From the NCBI GenBank assembly GCA_033065855.1, contig JAVXUO010000406.1, positions 1-64,000 of the forward strand: a DNA stretch of 64,000 nt, given 5' to 3'. Position 1 is the first letter of the stretch. Each line of letters starts with the position of its first letter. The position numbers were made by a program, and so were the translations under genes. Shown here in pieces: positions 30,262 through 41,220 of the stretch. The notes below the pieces were generated by a model, which was not told the DNA's origin, did not search any database, and worked only from the letters and a program-made list of their open reading frames with translations. This DNA comes from Escallonia rubra (taxonomy: Eukaryota > Streptophyta > Magnoliopsida > Escalloniales > Escalloniaceae).

Positions 30262-32529
30262 ATGGATGCAACTGGAGGAAATATTTTTTGTGAAGGTTCT
30301 GATCCACCTTACTTGGGTCAAGTTTTTCAAACACTGGACGAAGTCGAAGCATACTACAGAGCATATTCGAAAACGATGGGTTTCGGTATTAGAACTAAGA
30401 CGACTAGAAAACGGGTGAATACCGATCAAATTGGTGCAAGGTTATTTGAGTGTCATAGAGGAGCACCGTATGTACCCCCGGTCGTTCAGATCAGTGACGA
30501 AGGGACAACAAGACAAAGAAAACGGGACACATTTCCGGGTACCGGCTGCAAAGCCCATGTGTATGCAGTACACCAGAAAAATGAAAACCATTGGGATTTG
30601 ACGGCTGTGGAGCTGAGACATAATAATAAGTTTTGCACCGCTAGTATGATTGGTCAAATTCATCAACACCGATAAATAAGCGCGGCACACAGACAACTGA
30701 TTTCAACAATGGCCGACGCTAAAATTCCACCTTCTAAGATGATGGGGGTTTTCTCAAGCCAGGCTGGGGGGATTGACAAGTTGACTTTCAACGAAGTTGA
30801 CCTTCGAAATGAACTCCGTGCTCAGAGGAGAGAGTCTTTCGGTCAGATCGATTCTCAAGCTACACTTGATATCTTCAGGTGCCTTCAGAGTGAGAATTCT
30901 GGATTTTTCTACAGTCTCCAAGTGGATGATGAGGACCGCATTAGTACTATATTTTGGGCGGACCCCTGTTCTAGAGCTGCTTACCAAAATTTTGGGGATG
31001 TTGTGACATTTGACACCACATACCGCACCAATAAGTACTCTATGCCTTTTGCTCCGTTCACCGGGGTGAACCACCACTATCAGTCAATCTCATTTGGCTT
31101 TGCCCTGCTTAGGGATGAGACGGATGAGTCATTTACGTGGTTATTTGAAACGTGGCTTAAAGCAATGTACCATATTCCTCCAAAGACCATCATCACCGAC
31201 CAAGATCTGGCAATGAAAAATGCAATCGCTAAGGTCCTTCCAGATACTCACCATGGCCTGTGCACATGGCACATAAGCAACAAATATCCCGAACGGCTTC
31301 ACAATGTATATGCAAACCATCCGTCATTCAGGACTGACTTTAATACATGTGTGAAGAAATCGTTGACGGTAGACGTGTTCGAGGAGAGGTGGGCCACATT
31401 AATGGATGACTACGGTTTGCACAATCATGGATGGTTACAATCGTTGTATGAGCTCAAGACACAGTGGGTCGGTGCCTACACCAAGAAGTTTTTTGCAGCC
31501 GGAATGACTACGACATCGAGAAGCGAAGCTATGAATTCATTCTTTGATGGGTACGTAGGCCAGTCTTCAAGTATAGCGGAGTTTGTACTAGAGATGCAGA
31601 AAGCCCTTGAGAGGCAATTGTACCGTGAGAGAGAAGCCGACGCGGCTATAGTTTACAGAGAAGGAGCAATACTACTTTGTTTAACTTTGGAGGCTCATTC
31701 TGCTCAAGTCTATACGAAGGAAATGTTTCGACAGTTTCAAGAGGAACTATTAAAGTCGAATCAATATGGCATGACAAAGTTGCACGAGTTTTCCACCAGA
31801 GATCTCAAGGTTTATGCTTTGAAAAATGTGACGAATTATGCCAATCCGTGCTCTTCGTCGGCTCCGAGGAACAGAAGACATTTTACCGTAGCTAAATGTA
31901 TGGACACCGGGTTGGTAAATTGCAACTGTCAACTGTTTGAGCATAAAGGTATACTTTGTCGACATGCGTTGAGGGTTTTGAGCGCCAAGAATGCAACTCA
32001 AATCCCTCCACAGTATATCTTGGAACGGTGGACGAAGGAAGCCAATAGAGTCCACGGTCACATTCCTTACGTGCCCAGTGTTTCAGTTGATTTCAGGCAA
32101 TCTGAGGCGCTGCGATATAATCATCTTTGTAACATCATGCACGGTTTATCAATGGATGCAGCGTCAACATTTGATGGGTACACTTATCAAGTTGAAGCAG
32201 CCGCACGGGATCATGCTAAGCATGCACAGTTTAGGATGGCATTACCAGAAAGCCGGGACCCTCGACCGACTCCAGCCGGTAGATTCAATCGAGCCAAACA
32301 GCCAGTCATTGACGGCACTAGCATGCAAGGTGAGGAGGACGACAAGGTTTTTGATCCAATTATTTCTCAAACAAAAGGGCGAAAACGAGAAATGCGCATG
32401 AAGAATCCGATTGAAAAAGCAACGGGTCAAAAAAAATTGCGAAAGTGTGCGTTGTGTAATAAGATGACTGATCATGACAAGAGAAACCATTATAAAGTGT
32501 TAGGTATCGAACCTGACAGTATGGTCTAG
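30262..32529 (+). pseudogene. FAR1-type MULE transposase of MULE 3, one in-frame stop
   Basis: 755 codons read through in one frame apart from TAA at 30673-30675 (codon 138), where MULE 1 has Lys in MHQHKKMGK. N-terminal part: FAR1 domain (VEAYYRAYSKTMGFGIRTKT, FECHRGA, GCKA) but the HNH zinc ligand pair reads HNN at 120-122. C-terminal part from Met150: VVTFDTTYRTNKY (Asp251), ITDQDLAM, SRSEAMN, SWIM finger CNCQLFEHKGILCRH and CALCNK...H....H knuckle; the end diverges from MULE 1. Everything after the stop is open, so the decay is recent; readthrough or internal initiation at 30709 would give a protein without the DNA-binding domain. Confidence 0.9.
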
Positions 32530-34500
32530 GAGGACGATGAGGAGGAAGGGTGTTAGGGTTAATGTTTCAGTTGTATAACGAATAACTTTTATAATGTTTA
32601 AATTTGTGATTTGATTTGTTGAATCTTTAATTTGTGATTTGGTTTGTGGATTATTGAAATTTTTTGAATGGCATATTCGCGCACGCTTTAGCGCCCAATT
32701 CATAGCTTCCTGAAAAATCTTGTAATTTGTTTTGTTCATTGCACTTTAGACATGCTTTAGGGGCCAGTTCATAACGTTCGAAAAATCTTGTAAATTTTTT
32801 TGTGACTTTTTTTTCGCTCATTGCACATGAGGCGCGCTAGTTAGCCCATTCTTATGTATTTCGGCGAAAAACGAGACACGTTATTTTTTCGGTTTTCCTA
32901 TGAAGGGCCTATTCGGGCACACTTTAGGGGTCAATTCATAACGTTCGAAAAATCTTGTAAATTTTTTTGTGACTTTTTTTTTCGCTCATTGCACATGAGG
33001 CGCGCTAGTTAGCCCATTCTTATGTATTTCGGCGAAAAATATAAGAATCGTTATTTTTCGGTTTTCCTATGAAGGGCCTATTCGGGCACGCTTTAGGGGC
33101 CAATTCATAACGTTCGAAAAATCTTGTAAATTTTTTTGTCACTTTTTTTTCGCTCATTGCACATGAGGCGCGCTAGTTAGCCCATTTTTATTTATTTCGG
33201 CGAAAAACGAGACACGTTATTTTTTCGGTTTTCCTACGAAGGGCCTATTCGGGCACACTTTAGGGGCCAATTCATAACGTTCGAAAAATCTTGTAAATTT
33301 TTTTGTCACTTTTTTTTCGCTCATTGCACATGAGGCGCGCTAGTTAGCCCATTCTTATGTATTTCGGCGAAAAACGAGACACGTGATTTTTTCGGTTTTC
33401 CTACGAAGGGCCTATTCGGGCAGAAAATATAGAACCTATAAGGGAAAAGATAATAAAAATTACTAGTTTTAGAATCTAGTTGGACCAAAAATTTTCTTTT
33501 TTTCGAGTTATTGTGTGATAACTTTTTTCTTCTCATTCATTCAAAATATTATGTGAATGAACCTATTACGAAATCTAATGAGTTAAAATGAAAGTAAAGG
33601 GGTTTATTTTATAAGATCATTGTTCGCTCTAAAATAGAAAATGGACTTTAGGGGCCAATTCATAACGTTCGAAAAATCTTGTAAATTTTTTTGTGACTTT
33701 TTTTTCGCTCATTGCACATGAGGCGCGCTAGTTAGCCCATTCTTATGTATTTCGGCGAAAAACGAGACACGTTATTTTTTCGGTTTTCCTATGAAGGGCC
33801 TATTCGGGCACACTTTAGGGGCCAATTCATAACGTTCGAAAAATCTTGTAAATTTTTTTGTGACTTTTTTTTCGCTCATTGCACATGAGGCGCGCTAGTT
33901 AGCCCATTCTTATGTATTTCGGCGAACAACGAGACACGTTATTTTTTCGGTTTTCCTATGAAGGGCCTATTCGGGCACACTTTAGGGGCCAATTCATAAC
34001 GTTCGAAAAATCTTGTAAATTTTTTTGTGACTTTTTTTTCGCTCATTGCACATGAGGCGCGCTAGTTAGCCCATTCTTATGTATTTCGGCGAAAAACGAG
34101 ACACGTTATTTTTTCGGTTTTCCTATGAAGGGCCTATTCGGGCACACTTTAGGGGCCAATTCATAACGTTCGAAAAATCTTGTAAATTTTTTGTGACTTT
34201 TTTTCCGCTCATTGCACATGAGGCGCGCTAGTTAGCCCATTCTTATGTATTTCGGCGAACAACGAGACACGTTATTTTTTCGGTTTTCCTATGAAGGGCC
34301 TATTCGGGCACACTTTAGGGGTCAATTCATAACGTTCGAAAACTCTTGTAAATGTGTTTGTGAGTTTTTTTTCGCTCATTGCACATGAGGCGCGCTAGTT
34401 AGCCCATTCTTATGTATTTCGGCGAACAACGAGACACGTTATTTTTTCGAATGCGTCATATGAACTGTATATTCGCGCACATTTTAGCGCCAAAAAAATA
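32530..34500. repeat. ~167-bp tandem array of MULE 3
   Basis: About ten copies with landmarks AGGGGCCAATTCATAACGTT, GCTCATTGCACATGAGGCGC, GCTAGTTAGCCCATTC and TTTCGGCGAAAAACGAGACA. 32530-32690 before it is the transposase 3' flank. The array is broken by an unrelated 221-bp insert at 33423-33643. It ends 60 bp from the stop codon of the PMD-C48 gene, as in MULE 2. Confidence 0.93.
33423..33643. other. Unrelated AT-rich insert within the tandem array
   Basis: About 221 bp (from AGAAAATATAGAACCTATAA to AAATAGAAAATGG) interrupt one repeat unit; the repeat resumes at ACTTTAGGGG. The insert has no inverted ends or poly-A. Its composition resembles plastid intergenic DNA, but I cannot confirm that. 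Confidence 0.6.
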
Positions 34501-34558
34501 GCATGCGAAAAATTATGTACATTTCTTTTTGGTACAGTTTTTTGTAACATCACAGCAG

Positions 34559-37411
34559 CTAGCCACGCACGTCAGGATAATGGTAATGAAGTCGTCTGGC
34601 TTCATTCTTTTTCAGTTCCCAGGCTATCCTATACCTAAACGTCAAGGCATCCTTCCTAGTCCACGAGGAGTGTTTGAGCACTTCCGAGCGAGCAATGTAG
34701 TCCATGTACTTGAGGACGTAAATCCCGCAATCGTTACCGTTAAATTGCTTTGGTCGGTCCTTTATCATCACGACCGTCCAAGGCTCCCCCCGTGGCCGTC
34801 CGCACGCTAGCGAGAGGACAGTAGTCTGCATCCAACAATAAAATCGAGAATCAAGCCTATGAAACAACAACAATATACTATGAGCCAAGGTCAAAAAATA
34901 AAAACTAACCACTAAAGTGATGTAGTCGTTGTACATCTGTGCCAGCAGCTGTCCAGGCTCGTCCTCCCTTAGGCTATCGTATATGTGAACCGTTCTGAAC
35001 GCTGGATGGAGAACTAATAGGAACCAGTGGTGCCCATGAAGACAAGGTATCATGATAAGGTTCGCATCAGCAGCGGGACATTGATACTCTGCGTTCATAA
35101 TGGATAACACGTTTCGACCTGGTTTCCAATTATTCCTGTTGCCCCCTTGCCTCCATTCATGGAATCCCCGGATCGCTAATTCCATAAAATGAGTGGGATA
35201 CATGTTAAGCTTACAGTATTCAGAATGGTTAAATTGATGCTCTCTAATCCGGAGCAGATCTATGTAAGCGTTGATGACAAAATTTGAAAGATCTGTCTCC
35301 GGCGCCAACATTCTGATATCCGAATGACCTAGGTGTGTCCCAAGAGGGAAGTCTGTTGAATTGACAGGCTCATGCCCGAAGTAGTGCCGGTCGATCCAAC
35401 CCATCTTCTCCGGCCTCAATGGCTTCGTCGCTTGTCCTTTGTTCGACCGGAATCTTGGGCGCGAGGCATGGATTCCTACTTGGGGAACCTGACTCTGGCA
35501 CTGAGAGTCGTATGCGTCAGGAGGAGGGCGACTATACGGCTCCCACACCTGACTCGAAGTTCCGTAGTCGTACGCGTCAGGAGGAGGGCGACTAGACGGC
35601 TCCCACACCTGACTCGAAGTTCGGTAGTCGTACGCGTCAGGAGGAGGGCGACTAGACGGCTCCCACACCTGACTCTGGGCCTGATAGTCGTAAGCGTCAG
35701 GAGGAGGGCGACTAGACGGCTCCCCTTGGTAACCCCGGTACGCAAGACTAAAGTTTTGAACATCAGTCTTGTACCTCTCAATGGACCTCTTGATATTGTC
35801 AGGAGCCTGTGCGACAAACCAGTCAAACGACTCCAGCTGCTTGAACACGTCAGTGGCCTGGTCAACCTAAAAAACATGCATAGAAAATATGGCTAATCAT
35901 TTCATTTGATGGTCGATACGCGTGCGCAAACAAATTATCAAACAACACTAGCATGACTTACAATGGCCAATGCCCAGAACTGGTCATAGACCTCACGTGG
36001 CGCATACGATTTGGTCCTCACTTGGGAAGGGCGAGTCACCCTCGTGCGCGTCACCCTGAGAAACCACTGTAAGTAGTCCTCAGTACTGATGCCGTCGTGC
36101 TTCAGCGATACAAGGCTGTCATACGTTTCCTGCCAGGTATTCCATTGTTGCACCTCGTCACCCAACACAGTCAAGGCATTAGCCACCTCGAAGTTCGGCC
36201 CTCGACCACCCCTGTATGGCCGCATGTCTACAGCGGGTTTCGGAATCCCTTGTGGACAGCCAGCTTGCTTCATAGCTCTATCGCGCATCTGAAACTCACA
36301 TTCTTCGAAGTGAATGAGCGGCACCCGAACCAAACCTGCAAGCACGTACGACACCGGAAGTTGCCAACACAACTCATCCAACAGATGCATCACCTTGTCA
36401 TATGGCTGCCACGCCACCTGGTATGCATCCAGCATCTCTAGTTCCCCCCGATAGAACTGTAGATGGTTGTGAGGGTCTACCCGTCTCCTCCTCCGGTTGG
36501 TCGGAGGCCCCCAGGCCCACACCCTAGGCCACGTCTCATCGGAATCTACCAACGGTTGTGGACGACCCGTGGGTAGCCTCTCGTAAGACCAAACCTGTGA
36601 ACGCAAATATTATATGGAATTAGTAATGAATCCCGAATATATTGACTAAGGATCCGGGTAAGAAAATAAATGCTCATACCTGTAATAGAGTCAGGCAGGC
36701 GGCAATGGACTTGGCACCGTTTCTCGTAGCCTTATGCAGTGCTCGATATAGGTGCGCAAGGACAGCTGAACCCCACGAATACGAGTATACCTCGTCAAGA
36801 TCCTCCAATAACACCATATACTTCGGATGCACCGTGTTTTTCGAATGCGTCGGAAGTAATATGGCTCCAATAATATACAGAAGGTATGCCCTCGTATACG
36901 TCACGAAATCATGACAAGTGTATTCATCCGGTAGCACGCCATACTGCTCTCTCAGCCATTTAAGCTTGACGCCGTTTGTTGTAAGAGCTGCCCTTGGAAT
37001 TTCCAGAAAATAATGCCTAGCCATATTCGCTACGGATGCAGACGACACGCTCAGAGTAACGGGTCTGCCGTGACATGGGATTCCAAGTATATATCCGACG
37101 TCCTCTAACGTAACAGTCATTTCACCAAACCGGAAATGAAATGAGTTCGTCTCGCTCCTCCATCGTTCAACTAGAGCGGATATAAGGCAATCGTCGTGTC
37201 GATACCATTTACCGCACTCCGTCAACAGTCTTCAATTTTGACCGTGTATAAGGGCTTTTTGTTCCTCGTTTAGTACCCACTCTTCAATTCCTCTTGTGGT
37301 TTGAATTGTTTCCAAAACACCCCTATCGACACCGTCAAATACGTGCCTCGCGACGTGGTCATCGTCATCGTATAAGATTGATGTATCATGAGGTCCGGGG
37401 TTGAAATCTAT
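34559..37411 (-). pseudogene. PMD-C48 protease gene of MULE 3, start lost and one stop
   Basis: Exons (minus): 36680-37411, 35962-36594, 34910-35866, 34559-34825; all lengths are multiples of three and all introns phase 0 (862 codons). Two lesions: the ATG seen in MULE 2 is ATA (37409-37411), and codon 60 is TGA (37232-37234). Otherwise open: PMD (ALVERWRSETNSFHFRFGEM, VWSYERLPTGRP), a linker with four 60-bp coding repeats (SSRPPPDAYDY), MGWIDRHYFGHEP, then C48 domain with His in GHHWFLLVL, Asp in HIYDSL, Gln and Cys in KQFNGNDCGIYVL. The protease half is complete, so a downstream start could still give protein. The MULE 1 intron after FDG is absent. Confidence 0.9.
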
Positions 37412-39592
37412 ATCTCTAAGAACAAAATATAATCGTAAACCAACTTAGCGTCCATAATATTTACATTCCAAAACTACATTCCTGGATCTTTAACCTAGCT
37501 TACCAACACATTAGCAATAGTCATTATTTCAATGTATTAAAACAAATCCTCACTTCCCACCACTCCGAACGCTTAATTACGCTAGTTCTCACTGAATTTA
37601 GCGCCAACGTGGTTATATAGCAATATACCCCCCGATGGCCCCTACACCCCCAAGACCTCAAAACCGCTTTGAAGTCAAGTTTTTAAATGTATTACGTCAA
37701 TTATATACCAAATATATCATGAAAAAGTTTAAAGGGGGAAAGTTACCAAAACACCCGGTACTTATGCAAAATACCCCATGGCAGTCCCCGTGGGTGCGTC
37801 ACAAGTTCCTGAATTCACCCGGAACAATAAAAGTTTTCGGGTGTCTGACACCCTTTGCTGAACTAAAAGTTATTTTAAGGTATGGCCCTTTAAGCTGGAT
37901 CCTTCCTAGCAAAATAGTCCTCGATGAGCGGCAAATTACCGAAATGCCCCCGGGGGTTCACTATCACCCGAACGCACCCGATCCAGCTTCAAAACAACAT
38001 TTCAGGTTCTGTGATTAAATTCCTTGACTACAACTGTCTAATTAAAAACTTGGCGCGGGAAAATTACCGAAACACCCCTCGCGGGGTGGCAAATTACCGA
38101 AATGCCCCTGGCATCAGGAAAAATCTCAAAGGTGCCTCGAAATGCTACTTTACGCTTCGTGAGTTCATCATTGGCCTAAAAAGTACTTTACGGATTTTTC
38201 GCGCAAAAATCGCGAACCGGTGTCCGGATCGAGCGCTGAAAGGGCCGTTCGGCCAAAAAAATAGGTAACGGCTCCGGAATGGCGCAAAATCCTGGGGAAT
38301 GGAACGTCCCAACATCCTAGGGTTCTCGTAAAAGTTTCGCGCGAAATCGCGCTAGCTTGGTATTTTAAATTAGACTGCGAAGGTACACGGTTCCCCGTAT
38401 CAGTTAGGCGCTTTATAGTCTTTGGAAAAATATGAACTTTTTACCTGATACAGATCCTTTCAGAATAACTAGGGTCTCTGTTTTGCACTTTGGCCAAATC
38501 ACGCTCTAGCTATTTTTTATAAATTCGTGAAAAAACTGTCTAATTAAAGTGTGATCGCTGAAAGGGCCTTTCGCCCAAAACAATAGCGAACGGCTCCGGA
38601 ATGACCCGAAATCCTGAGGAATGGAACTTCCCAACATCCTAGGGTTCTCGTAAAAGTTTCGCGCGAAATCGCGCTAGCTTGGTATTTTAAATTAGACTGC
38701 GAAGGTACACGGTTCCCCGTATCAGTTAGCCCCTTTACAGTCTTTGGAAAAATCTGATATTTTTACCTGATATAGATCCTTTCAGAATAACTAGGGTCTC
38801 TTTTTTGCACTTTGGCAAAATCTTGCTCTAGTTATTTTTTATAAATTCGTGAAAAACTGTCTATAAATGTAATACGCTATTTTGAATCGCTATAAATGTA
38901 ATACGCTAAATGTAATACGCTGATTTGTATAAACCTGACATTGAATTATAAGGAAATTCAAAATACTTACTTGTTGTGACTTGATGTATTTGAAGAAAAA
39001 TCTACCGATCTTCTAGCGATTATCCACCGATCTTCTAGCGCTAAAATTTTTTGGTTTGTGGAGAAGAAGTGTGGAGAAGAAGGGTTGGGGGGAGGGGATT
39101 ATACATAGATATACGTGAGGGAGAGAGAAGAAAAAAGAGGGAAAAAAAATACCCCGTGAGTGGTCTCTGCAAAGTGCCCGAATAGGCTGCAAAAAAAAAT
39201 TTGGAAGGACAGTCACGGGGGAGGGAAGGACGCGCGTGGTGGGGGGGGGCGCCACGTGGCAGGGGAAAGGGCAAGCCGCGGGGCCCCTTCACGCGGTGGG
39301 CCACGTGGCAGGCGAGGGGTGGCCACGTGGCAGGGCCATCGCCCCAACCGGCGCCCCTTCATGCGGTTGGGCCACGTGGCAGGTGCGGGGGAGGCCACGT
39401 GGCAAGGCCAGGGCCCGAACCGGCGCCCCTGCATGCGGTTGGGCCACGTGGCAGGCGCTGGGGAGGCCACGTGGCAGGGCCATCAACCAACCGGCGCCCC
39501 TTCACGCGGTTGGGCCACGTGGCAGTCGTGGGGGACGCCACGTGGCAGGCTTGTGCTCGATTTTTTTTTTTTTGTGCGAGCCAACCAAAAAA
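37412..39592 (-). promoter_or_regulatory. Right arm of MULE 3: leader and promoter of the PMD-C48 gene
   Basis: Mirror of 26930-30150 though shorter. On the minus strand a leader exon ends CAACAA|GTAAGT at 38971/38970 and an acceptor TTCTTAG lies at 37416-37419, so a 1.56-kb leader intron holds two subterminal units (about 38220-38540 and 38540-38870). The G-box array is at 39250-39550 and CACGCGC (as GCGCGTG) at 39232-39238. No gene. Confidence 0.7.
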
Positions 39593-40444
39593 TATGAAAA
39601 CTTCATGAGTTTGACGTTTGATGCGAAATAATGATGAAGTGTCCGGAGAAAAATGAGCCTGTAAAGGGCTAGTGAACTAAAAAGGTCATTAGGCCAATTA
39701 ACAACTCCTCACATGCTGATATTGTGCTCTCCATGGGATGAAAATCATACCGCTACTTATTAGTCATGGAACTCCAAATCGAAAAAAAGAGAAGAAAAGA
39801 CTAGTTCTTTGACAGTGAAATGACATATTGAAGGCAACAAATATGTAAAATTCAGTTACAATATTTTACAGAAAGGTATATATATGGCAATTGAGGCTTG
39901 TGAGTGGTTGTAACAAGAAAGAATTATTATTTCGATGAACGTTATTTCAAGCAAGAGAAATTTGCGAAAAGAAAAAATTACTAAGAAGGAAGTTGGGCGG
40001 GTTGCTAGAACACCGCCGGCTAGTGTACGCGGAAAGTTGATGGACGAACCTACCACAGAAGAATCTTTAGCTCTGATACCATGTTAAATTATCATTTGTT
40101 ATAAAAGTTTAAGCCGTTACATAACGGGCTCAATAATGTACCATGCGTAAGACTCTCCCCCCAAGTGCAAGTCCCCAATTACAGGTGGAGAGACAAATCA
40201 AAGTGCACCACCACCATGTGTACGAATAAACTGAATTCAAATTACACTATTATAAAGGGTGACCAAATATGCAAGCGGGAAGAATCTAAGCCAAGACTTT
40301 GTCGTATCAGAACTCTGATATTATATAAAAACATAGAAAAAAATGATAGCAAATAAGTTATACAATTTACCACTAATGGTTTATATAGGAAGAAATGATA
40401 ACAGATAAGTTATACTGAGTGTAAGATAATGTGAAAGATAAAAA
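39593..40444. other. Spacer between MULE 3 and CACTA element, with PBS-like motif
   Basis: No gene. GCTCTGATACCATG at 40073-40086 read on the minus strand is TGGTATCAGAGC, the usual tRNA-Met primer-binding sequence of plant LTR elements, preceded by TTTAACA. A minus-strand LTR could therefore start at about 40085 and run right, but I cannot define its other end. This DNA replaces the expected left parts of the CACTA element. Confidence 0.45.
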
Positions 40445-41044
40445 ATGATAGCAATTCTCGGCTACTGTTATGCCGAGAATTGCATGGATTTTTACGGAGA
40501 GTTAGATGAGATTGTTGAGCTAACATATCTGGGTTCCCAAAACCGCCTGGTAATGTTCAAGTGTACGTGGTTCGATGTCACATGCAGCAGAGGAATCCGT
40601 GTTAGCTCTCAAGGGATTGTAGATGTCAATGTCAAGTCAAGACTTGCATCAGACGAGCCCTTTGTGTTTGCTAGTCAAGCTGTACAAGTCTTTTACGCGG
40701 AGGACGTCGCCAATCCCAAATCTCATTGGTATACAACTATCAAGTCCAAGAAATTGCCCGTGACATATGACAGTGAGCTAGACTCCTTTCAAGCCGACCA
40801 ACCACGTGTCTTGTTCCCTGTTGAGGTCAACAACGAGGAGGACGATCTTCCTCTTCCAACAACACTTCTTGTGGGAGAAGAAGTCGTAGATGATGACGCG
40901 GAAGATGTTGAAAGTGTTGGAGATGATGTGACCGAGTCTACTGATGAAGAGGATGAATTAGAAGATGAAGAGGACGACGAGTCCCACGAAGAAGAGGGCG
41001 ACGAGGATAGTGATGAAGATGATTCGCAAACTGAAAATGATTGA
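40445..41044 (+). pseudogene. C-terminal part of a CACTA TNP2-type transposase (DUF4216)
   Basis: 199-codon ORF. MDFYGELDEIVELTYLGSQN, RLVMFKCTWFDV, DEPFVFASQAVQVFYAEDV and HWYTTIKSK match the DUF4216 domain that follows the catalytic region of plant En/Spm transposases. The last 60 residues are almost purely acidic (EDDESHEEEGDEDSDEDD). The catalytic transposase domain that should come before it is missing; the ORF starts where similarity begins, so the gene is 5' truncated at about 40440. It is followed in the same strand by the Transposase_24 gene, the normal CACTA order. Confidence 0.85.
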
Positions 41045-41220
41045 CTTGTAATGTTGTAACATCACGGGAAAAATGTAGTAACATTTTAGAACTTGGTGTT
41101 TATTGATGTGTTTTTGCACATTCGTTCATATATATATATATAGTGCCGATGATGATTTATGCCTAAATTATTGTTTTTCACGTGTTAATGTCTTTGTATA
41201 TAATCTATATGAAGTCAGAT
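41045..41220. other. Intergenic spacer within the CACTA element
   Basis: 176 bp with a short TA run at 41131-41142 that may act as TATA region for the next gene. Confidence 0.5.

Larger units (their letters stand above)
26543..39592. mobile_element. MULE 3: FAR1-type MULE with two convergent genes, right tip missing
   Basis: Left end GGGGCCCGATCCACACCCAC next to a TA tract. The right arm (37412-39592) is an inverted copy of the left arm but stops at about 39592, where the left arm still has about 390 bp to go (26543-26930). So the outermost right TIR is lost and the element should be immobile. Content: FAR1-type transposase (+, one stop), ~167-bp tandem array, PMD-C48 gene (-, two lesions). 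Layout is the same as MULE 1 without the B3 gene and the small pair. Confidence 0.9.

Noticed and set aside
32530-34500. CRISPR-like array
   Set aside because: Units are ~167-bp direct repeats without unique spacers, inside a plant transposon; not a CRISPR.
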